Positions 16,343 through 25,131 of a DNA stretch of 64,000 bases are shown here, one piece after another (position 1 is the first letter of the stretch; each line of letters starts with the position of its first letter). The notes under the pieces are model-generated. The model had not been told where the DNA came from, ran no database searches, and worked only from the letters and a program-made list of their open reading frames with translations. The DNA comes from Lacrimispora amygdalina (GTDB taxonomy: Bacteria; Bacillota; Clostridia; Lachnospirales; Lachnospiraceae): assembly GCF_900205965.1 (NCBI RefSeq), contig NZ_OAOF01000010.1, forward strand, positions 62,001 through 126,000, read 5' to 3'. Both the position numbers and the translations under genes were made by a program.

Positions 16343-16831
16343 TTAATAACCTTGAACTTTAAAAAAGGTATGTCCACCAATAACCTTTTTTTCCGTAACT
16401 TTAACATAATCTCTACCATTAAAGGTATATGATTCTGTTGAACCTGATTTTTTGATTTTGTTTTTGTATAAGCTATTTGTAACAAACCAAAGACAAGTTC
16501 CTATAGGATTTACAACGCTATTTGGATTTAAGAAAAATTTTTGTGCTAAATCTAAGCATTCTTGCCAAGCAGTTGAGTTTATATCAGGCTTTAATGCAGA
16601 TTCTGTTGTCATTCCTTCAAATGAGTATTTTTTTAGTATTACTCCCGAATATGAATTTCCACCAAATTCAGATGAGTTTTTAGCCATTCTGTTTCTTACT
16701 ACATAGCCGCAACCTCTTCTGCCTTGATCTGATTCACCCCTTGCTTCTGAGTAGAGCATTCGCGCAATAAGATCTGTTTGACTCCTGTCTTTTAAATCAT
16801 TCGTACTGTTTAATGGATCTCCATAACCCAT
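16343..16831 (-). CDS. SleB-type cell wall hydrolase (Hydrolase_2 domain)
   Basis: A 162-residue protein made almost wholly of the SleB catalytic domain (Pfam Hydrolase_2). LIARMLYSEARGESDQGRRGCGYVVRNRM carries the family's catalytic Glu (in YSEARGE), and an Ala-Trp-Gln-Glu-Cys segment and GTCLWFVTNSLYKN follow. The domain cleaves peptidoglycan; SleB and CwlJ open the spore cortex during germination, and phages and mobile elements also carry it. No signal peptide is visible, unlike SleB itself. AAGGAGG stands 8 bases before the ATG at 16831, so this start is preferred to one 30 bases earlier (16861). It is AT-rich like its partner gene, suggesting a shared foreign origin. Confidence 0.82.
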   Translation of the reverse strand: MGYGDPLNSTNDLKDRSQTDLIARMLYSEARGESDQGRRGCGYVVRNRMAKNSSEFGGNSYSGVILKKYSFEGMTTESALKPDINSTAWQECLDLAQKFFLNPNSVVNPIGTCLWFVTNSLYKNKIKKSGSTESYTFNGRDYVKVTEKKVIGGHTFFKVQGY

Positions 16832-16867
16832 AATTAATTCCTCCTTTATTCTAATCGACATTGTTTT

Positions 16868-16879
16868 ATAACCGGTTAT
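16868..16879. promoter_or_regulatory. Palindrome ATAACCGGTTAT before the SleB-like gene
   Basis: A perfect 12-bp palindrome in the 5' leader of the minus-strand hydrolase gene, close to its ribosome site. It is a candidate operator; no regulator is assigned. Confidence 0.35.
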
Positions 16880-16959
16880 GCTTAATAAAAAGGAATTAAA
16901 TTCTTATTTGTAAACATTGACTTTAAATTAAATACCTTTATTATTTGTTATCTCATAAA

Positions 16960-16988
16960 TTGACAGGTTACATACCATTATTTATAAT
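16960..16988 (+). promoter_or_regulatory. Consensus promoter of the Lhr-type helicase gene
   Basis: TTGACA (16960-16965), 17 bases, TATAAT (16983-16988): both boxes match the sigma-A consensus exactly. The helicase ATG lies 40 bases downstream. Because this promoter lies beyond the inserted genes, it may have become the helicase promoter after the insert separated it from the upstream gene. Confidence 0.8.
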
Positions 16989-17028
16989 AAAACAATACAG
17001 CAGTGAAATATAAAAAACGGAGGCGTCT

Positions 17029-20000
17029 ATGTCAGATCATTCCATGAAACTTTTTCAAACAGATACCAGACACTGGTTTGAACGTGCTCTTGGTACCCCT
17101 ACCCTGGTTCAGAAACAGGCATGGCCTGAAATTGCAGCAGGCAGGCACACCCTTGTTTCCGCCCCTACCGGAACGGGTAAGACGCTGACGGCATTTTTGA
17201 TATTTCTTGACAGGCTTTTAAACGAAGCAGTAAGGGGTGAGTTAAAACAGGAATTGCAGCTGATTTATATTTCTCCTTTAAAATCCCTGGCTGGTGACAT
17301 CAGGGAGAATCTCAGGCGGCCTTTGGAAGGAATTGTGCAGGAGAGAAAAAAATCAGGGAATTTTAACGGGCAGGAGCTGTCAGTTGGAATCCGGACCGGT
17401 GATACCACACAGAAAGAACGGAACCAGATGATTAAGAAGCCTCCGCATATTCTCATCACAACGCCAGAATCCTTATATCTGATGCTGACCAGTAAATCGG
17501 GACAGAAAATATTAATGACTGCAAAAGCACTGATCATTGATGAACTGCATGTGATGATTGATACCAAAAGAGGAGCCCATTTAATGCTTTCTGCGGCGAG
17601 ACTGGACAGGCTCTGCAAAAAGCCCTTGCAGCGCATCGGGTTGTCTGCAACCATTGAACCTCTTGATCTTGCGGCGAAGTACTTAGCACCTGGAGAGGTC
17701 TCCATTGTTGCACCCGGAATGAATAAGGAGATACGGATTGAGGTAAAAAGTCCTTTTTCAGATGGCAGCATTCAGGGGAAGGATTCCGTCTGGAAAGACA
17801 TTGCGAAGACGATATATTCTTATATAGACGGATCGGGCAGCTCTCTGGCATTTGTGGAAGGACGGGCATATGCAGAAAAACTGGCTCATTTTATGAACGA
17901 ATTAGGTGGGGAAGGCTTTGCCCGCACCCATCACGGAAGCTTATCAAAGGAACAGCGGTTTGAAGTGGAGCAGGCTCTTCGCAATGGGGCATTAAAACTT
18001 CTTTGTACCACCTCTTCCATGGAACTCGGCATCGATGTGGGTGAGATCAAACAGGTATTCCAGGTCGGATGCCCCCGTTCCATCTCAAGTACCATGCAGC
18101 GGCTGGGGCGGGCAGGGCACAAACCAGGCCGTATCAGCATCATGTATATGTTCCCCAGAGAGTCTTCGGAAGGATTGTACTGCGGATTTACCGCAGAGGC
18201 AGCCAGAAACGGTAAAATTGAGTACGCCAGCCCGCCCAGGCTATGCCTGGATGTTCTTGCCCAGCATCTTGTATCTATGGCGTGTACGAAAGAATACGGC
18301 GTGGAGGATGTGATGTATATTCTGTCCGGAGCGTATCCGTTTTATGACGTAACTGCTGAGGAAGTGAAAGGTGTTCTTCGGATGCTGGCAGGTGACTATG
18401 AGCATGAAAGGGATATTCCGGTAAGACCACGCATTATCTACGACAGGATTCATGACCGGGTAAGTGCAGATGCTTATAGCCGCATGCTGGCAATCAGTGC
18501 AGGGGGAACCATACCGGACAGAGGACTTTATACAGTCCGTTCGGAAAGCGGAGTCAGGCTGGGAGAGCTTGACGAGGAATTTGTTTTTGAATCCAGAATC
18601 GGGGACCGTTTTTTACTGGGAACATTTGCGTGGCAGATCGTAAGTATTATGAGGGATACAGTGATTGTATCTGCTGCTAACCCTTCCGGGGCCAGACTTC
18701 CATTCTGGCATGGAGACATCAAAGGGCGGAGGATGAGAACAGGACTTGTGTTTGGTGAGATTCTGCGCAGATTCAATCAGGCAGGAAGTGCAAACGCCTT
18801 GTTGGCTGAATTGAAAAGTCTGGGACTGGATGAACAAACCGGGGAACGTGCCCTGGATTATCTGCTCAGTCAGCAAAAAAGTACGGGCATTCTTCCTGAT
18901 GACAGAACCATTCTGGTAGAACACTTCATGGATGAAAACAGCAATCATCAGATGATGGTACATTCTGTATTTGGACGCCAGGTCAATGAGCCCTTGTCCC
19001 TTCTTATGACGGAAGCGGCAAAGCTTCATGTGGAAACCACCATCAACGCTACAGCAGATGACGATGGATTTTTGCTGTTTCCTTATGATGGCAAGCCGCT
19101 GCCCGACGGACTTATATATGAAATATCTCCCCAGACGGCTGGCCAGATTGTTGCTGCATTACTTCCCGCAACGCCCCTGTTTCATATGAATTTCCGCTAC
19201 AACGCTGCCAGGGCACTGATGATGGGAGTGAGGAATCAGAAGCGTCAGCCTCTCTGGATCCAGCGAATGAAAAGTGCCCAGATGCTTTCTTTTCTTGTGA
19301 AACAGGATGACCATCCCATACTGAAGGAAACAAAACGGGAATGCCTGGAAGACTTCTGGGATTTAAAAGGATTGGAAACCGTTTTACATGAAATACAATC
19401 AGGTGAAATTCAGATACGGGAGATGTACTTAGAGACACCTTCTCCCATGTCATTGCCATTAAGACGTCAGACGGAAGCCTCCATGATGTATGATTATTCA
19501 CCAACACCCCAGAACATCCATGAGGCGGCAAAAGAAGCACTTCATGAGGCAGCAGGGATCACGCCGGAACCGGAGCAGCTGGCCCGTGTTTCCAGGCGGC
19601 TGCGTCTTCCGGAAGATGAAATACAGCTTCACACACTTCTCATGATAGAGGGGGATTTAGAAGCAGGAGAACTTGATATTCCCATCGAATGGCTGGAAAA
19701 GCTGGCGTCGGAAGGAAGAGCACTCTACGTAGAACCAGGGTTATGGATTGCAGCAGAGCATGAAAATGATTATGAGAATGCCCTTGTTAAGGGGCAGAAG
19801 AATGCTTCGAAACGTCTTGTTCAAAGATTACTGAGGTATCGGGGTGCGAAAACCCTGGAAGAGGTGGCTAAGCGGTATTTATGGACAGATGACAGGGCAC
19901 TTGGTATTTTATCTGCATTGTGCGACCAGGGTAAGCTGATACTGCAGGATGATATTTATTATCATTTCGAGCTTTATGACAGGGCCAGAAATGAAACGAT

Positions 20001-21156
20001 CAGAAACAGAAGGAAGCAGATATCCACTCTTCCTCCCGAGCGGTATGCTGCTCTCATGGCAATGCGCCTGCGGATATCGGCATCTCCTCTGGAACAGCTG
20101 GAAGAAGCAGTAAACGGGCTTTTGGATCAGCCCTTTCAGGCACAAATGTGGGAGTCTGTACTCTTGCCTGCACGGGTGAACCGCTATCATCCGGAACTCA
20201 TGGATTCTCTTTTGACAGCTGGAAAGGTATTCTGGCAGATGGGGGAGGGGGCCAGTCTCACCTTTCATCAGACTGCAGACATTGACTGGACTGCAGATTT
20301 ATCAGAAGTATATGAACGGCTGGAAGGAGAGGAGAAGGCTGTGTACGGTGCCCTGTTAAAACATGGGGCAAGCTTCATGCAGAGACTGGAGGGAATTCTG
20401 GGAAAGTCACCTTATGAAGCTCTTTTTTCACTGACCCAAAAGGGGCTTGTAAGCGCAGACAGTCTGATTCCGGTCAGGCAGCTGATGATCAGGGACCAAT
20501 TAAATAAGGGGACTGTACGCCAGCGGGTAAATGCAAGGACAAAGATTCTGCTGACAGGAAGATGGGAAGTTATCCGCCCTCTTAAGAATATTACAGTTGA
20601 ACAGATACTTAACCGTAACTTTGATAAAACCGTCCTAGTCTGCAGAGAGACAATAAAGGGAATCCCATGGAGTACAGCACTGGAGACACTGCGGATCTGG
20701 GAATATACTGGCAGAGTGCGCAGGGGATACTTTATCGAAGGTCTGTCCGGGATACAATTTATCCGGGATAAGGATTATGCAGGAACCATGGTAAGCCTTT
20801 CAAATCCCAGAGAAGGGGTGGTCTGGCTAAACGGGGCTGATCCAGCCCAGCTTTGGGGGAAAGTGCTGCATCATCAGGAAGGAAAAACATTTTTAAATGT
20901 ACAGGGGACTGCGGTTGCATTCGTATCGGGAATACCTGCAGCGGTTTTGGAACGTCAGGGCAGGGTTCTTAAGATATTTGATATGGGTTGTGCCGGAGAG
21001 GTTCTTACAGAGTTTGTCAGGGAATTTACGGCACACCGGATATTCCCGTCGCGTAAAAGAATTGTGATAAAGGAATTTCCAAAAGAAGCAGAAAGCCTCC
21101 TCCGTCTTGCCGGGTTTCAGCGTGAACTTCAGGATTATGTACTGTATTGTCTTTAG
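17029..21156 (+). CDS. lhr: Lhr-type DEAD/H ATP-dependent helicase
   Basis: A 1375-residue superfamily-2 helicase. RecA-like domain 1 has the Walker A SAPTGTGKTLTAFL (near residue 45), TTPESLYLML (near 145) and the DELH box in IIDELHVM (near 172); domain 2 has GSLSKEQRFEVEQALRNGALKLLCTTSSMELGIDVG and QRLGRAGHKPG (305-370). The long C-terminal part with winged-helix segments fits the Lhr core and tail, slightly shorter than the 1500-residue proteobacterial and mycobacterial forms. Lhr enzymes are 3'-to-5' DNA helicases tied to repair. GGAGG precedes the ATG, and a consensus promoter lies upstream. A broken copy of its 5' end sits at 15030-15228. Confidence 0.9.
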   Translation: MSDHSMKLFQTDTRHWFERALGTPTLVQKQAWPEIAAGRHTLVSAPTGTGKTLTAFLIFLDRLLNEAVRGELKQELQLIYISPLKSLAGDIRENLRRPLEGIVQERKKSGNFNGQELSVGIRTGDTTQKERNQMIKKPPHILITTPESLYLMLTSKSGQKILMTAKALIIDELHVMIDTKRGAHLMLSAARLDRLCKKPLQRIGLSATIEPLDLAAKYLAPGEVSIVAPGMNKEIRIEVKSPFSDGSIQGKDSVWKDIAKTIYSYIDGSGSSLAFVEGRAYAEKLAHFMNELGGEGFARTHHGSLSKEQRFEVEQALRNGALKLLCTTSSMELGIDVGEIKQVFQVGCPRSISSTMQRLGRAGHKPGRISIMYMFPRESSEGLYCGFTAEAARNGKIEYASPPRLCLDVLAQHLVSMACTKEYGVEDVMYILSGAYPFYDVTAEEVKGVLRMLAGDYEHERDIPVRPRIIYDRIHDRVSADAYSRMLAISAGGTIPDRGLYTVRSESGVRLGELDEEFVFESRIGDRFLLGTFAWQIVSIMRDTVIVSAANPSGARLPFWHGDIKGRRMRTGLVFGEILRRFNQAGSANALLAELKSLGLDEQTGERALDYLLSQQKSTGILPDDRTILVEHFMDENSNHQMMVHSVFGRQVNEPLSLLMTEAAKLHVETTINATADDDGFLLFPYDGKPLPDGLIYEISPQTAGQIVAALLPATPLFHMNFRYNAARALMMGVRNQKRQPLWIQRMKSAQMLSFLVKQDDHPILKETKRECLEDFWDLKGLETVLHEIQSGEIQIREMYLETPSPMSLPLRRQTEASMMYDYSPTPQNIHEAAKEALHEAAGITPEPEQLARVSRRLRLPEDEIQLHTLLMIEGDLEAGELDIPIEWLEKLASEGRALYVEPGLWIAAEHENDYENALVKGQKNASKRLVQRLLRYRGAKTLEEVAKRYLWTDDRALGILSALCDQGKLILQDDIYYHFELYDRARNETIRNRRKQISTLPPERYAALMAMRLRISASPLEQLEEAVNGLLDQPFQAQMWESVLLPARVNRYHPELMDSLLTAGKVFWQMGEGASLTFHQTADIDWTADLSEVYERLEGEEKAVYGALLKHGASFMQRLEGILGKSPYEALFSLTQKGLVSADSLIPVRQLMIRDQLNKGTVRQRVNARTKILLTGRWEVIRPLKNITVEQILNRNFDKTVLVCRETIKGIPWSTALETLRIWEYTGRVRRGYFIEGLSGIQFIRDKDYAGTMVSLSNPREGVVWLNGADPAQLWGKVLHHQEGKTFLNVQGTAVAFVSGIPAAVLERQGRVLKIFDMGCAGEVLTEFVREFTAHRIFPSRKRIVIKEFPKEAESLLRLAGFQRELQDYVLYCL

Positions 21157-21211
21157 AGACATTGCGCTAAGCTGGAAATGGGAGAAGAGCATGGTCCGGA
21201 GTAAAAAAACA

Positions 21212-21248
21212 CGGGCAGATTACCGGACCATCCGGTTTTTTCTGCCCG
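21212..21248. terminator. Nested two-way terminator between helicase and protease genes
   Basis: Inner stem ACCGGA-CCA-TCCGGT (21222-21236) followed by T residues serves the plus strand. The outer stem CGGGCAGA (21212-21219) with TCTGCCCG (21241-21248), followed on the minus strand by TGTTTTTTT, serves the protease gene. The two convergent genes end on either side. Confidence 0.8.
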
Positions 21249-21270
21249 CTTTATTTAATTATTTATATAC

Positions 21271-23328
21271 TTATTTTTCGTATACTTTCCATTCAAGAAT
21301 ACCGGTTGAACTTGTTCCATTTGAATCCATCACGATGGAAATAGCCCTTGTATTTACAGGCGTAAAAGTGGTTTTATTATATTGATTGATCTTTGTACCA
21401 AGACCTTCTGGATTCTGAACCTCCTGCCATGCACTACCATCCCAGTAGTAGATGTAGTAGAAAGCAGGTACATCAATTCCCTGACCATCTTTAAACCAAT
21501 AGACATCACATCCTGTAATGTTGTGATTTTCATTAAATGTGTACTGAACCCATTGTGAACCGGTTTCCGGCCAGTTTCCGTAAACAGCACCGCTTCTGTC
21601 ATTTGAATCTGCAGGATCAATTCCATCATTCAGTGCACTTATGTTTTCCCAGTCAGATACATAAGAAGCCGTGGCAGCGGCTAGTCCGGCTATGTTTTTA
21701 AACTGAGGCTCCGGGTCTGGATCTGGATTTTGGTTAGAGGCAGACTGCACAAATGTCATTTCAGTCCCCAGACTGCCGATCTGTGATAATTCCAGACCTG
21801 ATTCCCACTCATTCCACCAATTGGAATCGGGAGTTGTAACGCTGGTAAAAGAATCCCGGTATCCTGCCCGGAATAAATCGCCCCTGTTTCCTCCGTTTTC
21901 ATTTCTTTCCATATCATAATAGCCATCTGCCTGTTCAAGAGATACTAAATAATGGCTGCCAGATGTCATTTCGTTTTTGGAATTATTTCCCTTTTCGTCC
22001 ACGTGCCAGATTGCCAGTCCTGCATCAGGTACATCAGCATATCTGCCATTTCTTTGAATGTTTTCTATTAAAAAATATTCATTAGACTGACTGCCTGACC
22101 ATTTATAAGTATAGGAATTTCCATTGCTGTCAGCAACTGCAGTAAATTTAGTTCCGGCACCATATTCGTTCATGTTCATGGGCAGATTCCAGCGGGAAAT
22201 GATATTTCTGCAGTATGGATCCGGCGGTACAGGATTTTTATAATTTAAAACGGTGCTCATTAAACTGTATGCTCCGGTACCTTGTGAATCCCCATCGTAA
22301 TCATAAAGATCCGGATATCCGTAAATCATATGACCACTCTCATGACATATTGTGTAGAGTGACATATCACTGCCTATTTCAGACATCTCATATTTCTGGA
22401 TTCTGACACCGTTAATATAATCGGATTTGGGATACCAGGACTGATGTGGCCATAAGCCTTTTGCCCATCCGGCATCTGGCGTTCCTGCGTAGAGGAGGTT
22501 AACGGCTTTTAAGTATCCTCTGGAATCAGTAGTAAGAGAGGAAAGGTTAAATCCGGAAGATTTAAGCCATTGAAACGTCTCCTCAGCAAGTTCATCTGAT
22601 TTTGCATAGGAACCAGTTTGTTCATAAATATCGTCGTAATAGGATTTGGGGTGCTTCGCAGTATAAAATCCGATTAATGTATTTGTATAAGTGACTTTTC
22701 CGCCGGAGACGTCATAATAATAATCTTTTATAGATCCATTGTTGTTAAAGCCTGTGTAACCTGTTTCGTTAAAGAAACGGTCTATTTCTGAACGGCTGAT
22801 ATCACTTTTTACATCTGGGAAATCAACTAATATTGTCAGGCCTTTTACATCACCGGAAGTTCTTATTTTCGAATCCAGGAGTCCTCTGTCTAAATCACTA
22901 TCTGATTCCGGAGCATTTTTAAAATCAGTTCCATGGAGTCTTTTCCTTACTTCATCAGCTTTGTCTTTGATTGCCTCTTTTTTGATTTTTACATGCTTTT
23001 CCAGGTTAGTCTTTCCCGGATCTTCGGATCTTCGGCTGTTAATTCCTTTATATACGATTCCGGAAGATACATATTCTGTTTCGTCATCATTTAATTTGGC
23101 ATAACAGATCCAGCCGTTTTCATCACGGATAAGGGTATACCCTTCCGGAGTCTCAATCTGCTGGAAATATTCATCTCCTGTGGCACTTACTAAGACCCTG
23201 CTTCCATCGGGCTGTACTAATTCAAATTGTTTGTTGACATAGGGAGCTGCTAAAACGCTGGAGCTCATGATTGTAAGCATTGCTGCTGCAGCAAATCCAG
23301 TTGTTAATAATTTGATTTTCTTCTGCAT
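21271..23328 (-). CDS. Secreted M6-family metalloprotease
   Basis: A 685-residue exported protein. A signal peptide (MQKKIKLLTTGFAAAAMLTI, then SSVLAA) is followed by a propeptide-like region to about residue 150. The M6 (immune inhibitor A-like) zinc protease domain has TILVDFPDVKS, SIKDYYYDVSGGKV and the zinc motif HESGH (His329, Glu330, His333), with YPDLYDYDG after it. A proline/Asp-rich linker (NPDPDPEPQF) near residue 540 leads to a 140-residue beta-sandwich like F5/8 type C or CBM32 domains (NISALNDGIDP...GSQWVQYTF). It probably degrades extracellular protein while held to a sugar or surface. It has its own start (AAAGGAATT before ATG) and terminator; the neighbours are unrelated. Confidence 0.88.
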   Translation of the reverse strand: MQKKIKLLTTGFAAAAMLTIMSSSVLAAPYVNKQFELVQPDGSRVLVSATGDEYFQQIETPEGYTLIRDENGWICYAKLNDDETEYVSSGIVYKGINSRRSEDPGKTNLEKHVKIKKEAIKDKADEVRKRLHGTDFKNAPESDSDLDRGLLDSKIRTSGDVKGLTILVDFPDVKSDISRSEIDRFFNETGYTGFNNNGSIKDYYYDVSGGKVTYTNTLIGFYTAKHPKSYYDDIYEQTGSYAKSDELAEETFQWLKSSGFNLSSLTTDSRGYLKAVNLLYAGTPDAGWAKGLWPHQSWYPKSDYINGVRIQKYEMSEIGSDMSLYTICHESGHMIYGYPDLYDYDGDSQGTGAYSLMSTVLNYKNPVPPDPYCRNIISRWNLPMNMNEYGAGTKFTAVADSNGNSYTYKWSGSQSNEYFLIENIQRNGRYADVPDAGLAIWHVDEKGNNSKNEMTSGSHYLVSLEQADGYYDMERNENGGNRGDLFRAGYRDSFTSVTTPDSNWWNEWESGLELSQIGSLGTEMTFVQSASNQNPDPDPEPQFKNIAGLAAATASYVSDWENISALNDGIDPADSNDRSGAVYGNWPETGSQWVQYTFNENHNITGCDVYWFKDGQGIDVPAFYYIYYWDGSAWQEVQNPEGLGTKINQYNKTTFTPVNTRAISIVMDSNGTSSTGILEWKVYEK

Positions 23329-23675
23329 ACTTAATTCCTTTCGTTTTCATCTTTTGCTTTTCATACCCCTGTTACTTTTCATACTTCCTCACGGAGCAGA
23401 TCTCCTTATTGTAAATTCCGCAATGGTATCACCCCCCTCCTGTAAAATTATTTAATTTACAAAAGTTTTATCGTATTTGTTTGTGAAATAATAACATTAG
23501 TCCTTGAAAATTAAAAATTATTAAACAAAAAATCCGTTAATTTATTGATAAATACAGTAATAATGCAAAAATAACAGAATTTAATTGTAAAAAAAGAGAC
23601 CGATCTTTTGCAGCCGGTCTGTTTTGCTATATACAGATATCCTGAAGTTTTGTATTATATTTATATATGCTGATG
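23329..23675. other. Gene-free stretch with divergent leader and a terminator
   Basis: About 350 AT-rich bases without a supported gene. They hold the upstream region of the protease gene, including an imperfect palindrome at 23443-23463 (TGTAAAATTATTTAATTTACA), and the terminator of the next minus-strand gene at 23597-23620. I see no RNA gene. Confidence 0.5.
23597..23620 (-). terminator. Terminator of the small minus-strand gene
   Basis: AGACCG (23597-23602) and CGGTCT (23615-23620); read on the minus strand the stem is followed by CTTTTTTT. It lies 56 bases past the stop of the 64-residue gene. Confidence 0.65.
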
Positions 23676-23870
23676 TTAATGAAACTTTGACTCAACAAAA
23701 GAGTTTACATATGCCTGCATTTCCAGCTTTGATTGAAGTGTTTCCGCATGATCCACCATATGCTGCTGTTCTTTTTCCGGCAGGGAAAAGAAGTAATCCA
23801 TTGCCTGGTATTCTTCCAATGCCAATCCAAAACCAACAGGCAATTCAACGCCACGAGAGTACTTTTTCAT
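23676..23870 (-). CDS. Small conserved clostridial protein (unknown function)
   Basis: A 64-residue, mainly helical protein beginning MKKYSRGVELPVGFGLALE. The middle (AMDYFFSLPEKEQQHMVDHAETLQSKLEMQAYVNSF) has the even pattern of a real helical protein. Sequences of this shape (start MKKYxRGVELPxGFGxAL, then FxSLPExEQQxxxDHxxxxxSKxEMQAYV) recur in Lachnospiraceae from memory, with no function known to me. AAGGAG stands 8 bases before the ATG and a terminator follows. It is divergent from the DUF1848 gene. Confidence 0.7.
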   Translation of the reverse strand: MKKYSRGVELPVGFGLALEEYQAMDYFFSLPEKEQQHMVDHAETLQSKLEMQAYVNSFVESKFH

Positions 23871-24009
23871 TGATGTCTCCTTGTATTTTATTATTTTTTA
23901 TTATTATTGTATTTTTTTTATAGATCTATGCAGAAACCGGTATAATAATTAGATTCTAAATTTAATTGATGTTTACCCGTATGATGAAACCATAAAAAGG
24001 AGGGATCCA

Positions 24010-24960
24010 ATGATTTTAAGTGTAAGCCGCAGAACTGATATTCCGGCGTTTTATTCTGACTGGCTGCTCAATCGTTTAAAAGAAGGATATGTACTGGTTC
24101 CAAATCCAAGAAATCCATCCCGTTACAGCCAGGTGCAGCTAAGTCCGCAAACTGTGGACTGCATCGTGTTCTGGACCAAAAATCCAAGAGAAATGATTTT
24201 GAAGCTTGACACCATATCCGCAATGGGATATGATTTTTATATTCAGTTTACTCTTACGCCTTATGGAAGAGAGGTGGAAGCGTTTCTGCCGGATAAAAAA
24301 GAGCTAATTGAAACTTTTCAAAAACTTAGTGCAATCCTTGGTCCTAAACGTGTTATCTGGCGGTATGATCCAGTAATTTTAACTGATCAGATGGATGTAG
24401 CCTATCATTTAGAATGTTTTGAGAAAATGGCCGGTTTGCTGCAGGGCTGCACAGAAAGATGCGTGTTCAGTTTTCTTGATTTCTATGCCAGGCTGGGAAC
24501 TACTTTACGGGAATTGGGAGCCTTTCCCATACAGGAAGGTGACATGTTCCGGATCGGTGAAGGGTTTTCACAGAGTGCACATAAGTATGGAATCCAACTG
24601 TCAACCTGCTGTGAATCTGTGGATCTAAGCCAGTTTGGTATTACTCATGCTTCCTGCATTGACGGTGACTTAATCGAAGAACTGACAGGCTGCAGACTTC
24701 GCAAAAGGAAGGATACCGGACAGCGTCCCGGCTGTGGGTGCATGGAAAGTGTGGATATCGGCAGTTATGACAGCTGTGCTCATGGCTGCAGATATTGTTA
24801 TGGAGTTTTTTCTCAGGAACGTGCACGAAAGAACAGGGAGAACCATGACCCGAAGGCGCCTGTATTATTTGGTTCTCTGCCTGAAAATGTAATTATAACA
24901 CAACGGCCCGTAAAATCATTAAAGGATGGACAGATGGACTTTTTACATCTCCTTTCGTAG
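24010..24960 (+). CDS. DUF1848 family protein, probable iron-sulfur/radical-SAM-like
   Basis: A 316-residue protein of the DUF1848 family, marked by MILSVSRRTDIPAFYSDWLLNRL at the start, VDCIVFWTKNP near residue 50 and YDFYIQFTLTPYG near 77. The C-terminal motif YDSCAHGCRYCYG (near 257) has the C-x3-C-x2-C spacing of radical-SAM iron-sulfur clusters, and another Cys pair (CGCMES) lies just before it. The barrel-like pattern fits a remote radical-SAM relation. The substrate is unknown. AGGAGG precedes the ATG. It stands alone between a divergent small gene and a hairpin at 25061. Confidence 0.82.
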   Translation: MILSVSRRTDIPAFYSDWLLNRLKEGYVLVPNPRNPSRYSQVQLSPQTVDCIVFWTKNPREMILKLDTISAMGYDFYIQFTLTPYGREVEAFLPDKKELIETFQKLSAILGPKRVIWRYDPVILTDQMDVAYHLECFEKMAGLLQGCTERCVFSFLDFYARLGTTLRELGAFPIQEGDMFRIGEGFSQSAHKYGIQLSTCCESVDLSQFGITHASCIDGDLIEELTGCRLRKRKDTGQRPGCGCMESVDIGSYDSCAHGCRYCYGVFSQERARKNRENHDPKAPVLFGSLPENVIITQRPVKSLKDGQMDFLHLLS

Positions 24961-25060
24961 TTTTCACATCATGTCAGTATCTTTCTTTCTGCTGTCTGTC
25001 TCTGAATTTTCTTTACAGTAAAATCATAAGTCCCAGGACATAAAACATATATTAAATAAA

Positions 25061-25114
25061 GCTGCCCGTTTGGAAGACAAGCAGGATATCAGACGGGCAG
25101 CAGTTATGCTTTTT
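25061..25114 (+). terminator. Hairpin before the sensor-kinase ribosome site
   Basis: GCTGCCCGT (25061-25069) and ACGGGCAGC (25093-25101), with five T residues at 25110-25114. It may end the DUF1848 transcript or act as an attenuator in the leader of the kinase gene, whose GGGGAGG follows at once. Confidence 0.5.
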
Positions 25115-25131
25115 GAGGGGAGGATCAGATT

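Noticed and set aside
16343..16831. SleB-type gene considered as the spore germination enzyme SleB
   Set aside because: It lacks the signal peptide and the N-terminal peptidoglycan-binding domain of SleB, and no ypeB follows.
15340..16990. AT-rich insert considered as an insertion sequence or prophage remnant
   Set aside because: No transposase, integrase or terminal inverted repeats were found; only composition and position support transfer.
19112..19540. 142-codon minus-strand frame inside the helicase gene
   Set aside because: Antisense shadow of a conserved helicase region without its own start signal.
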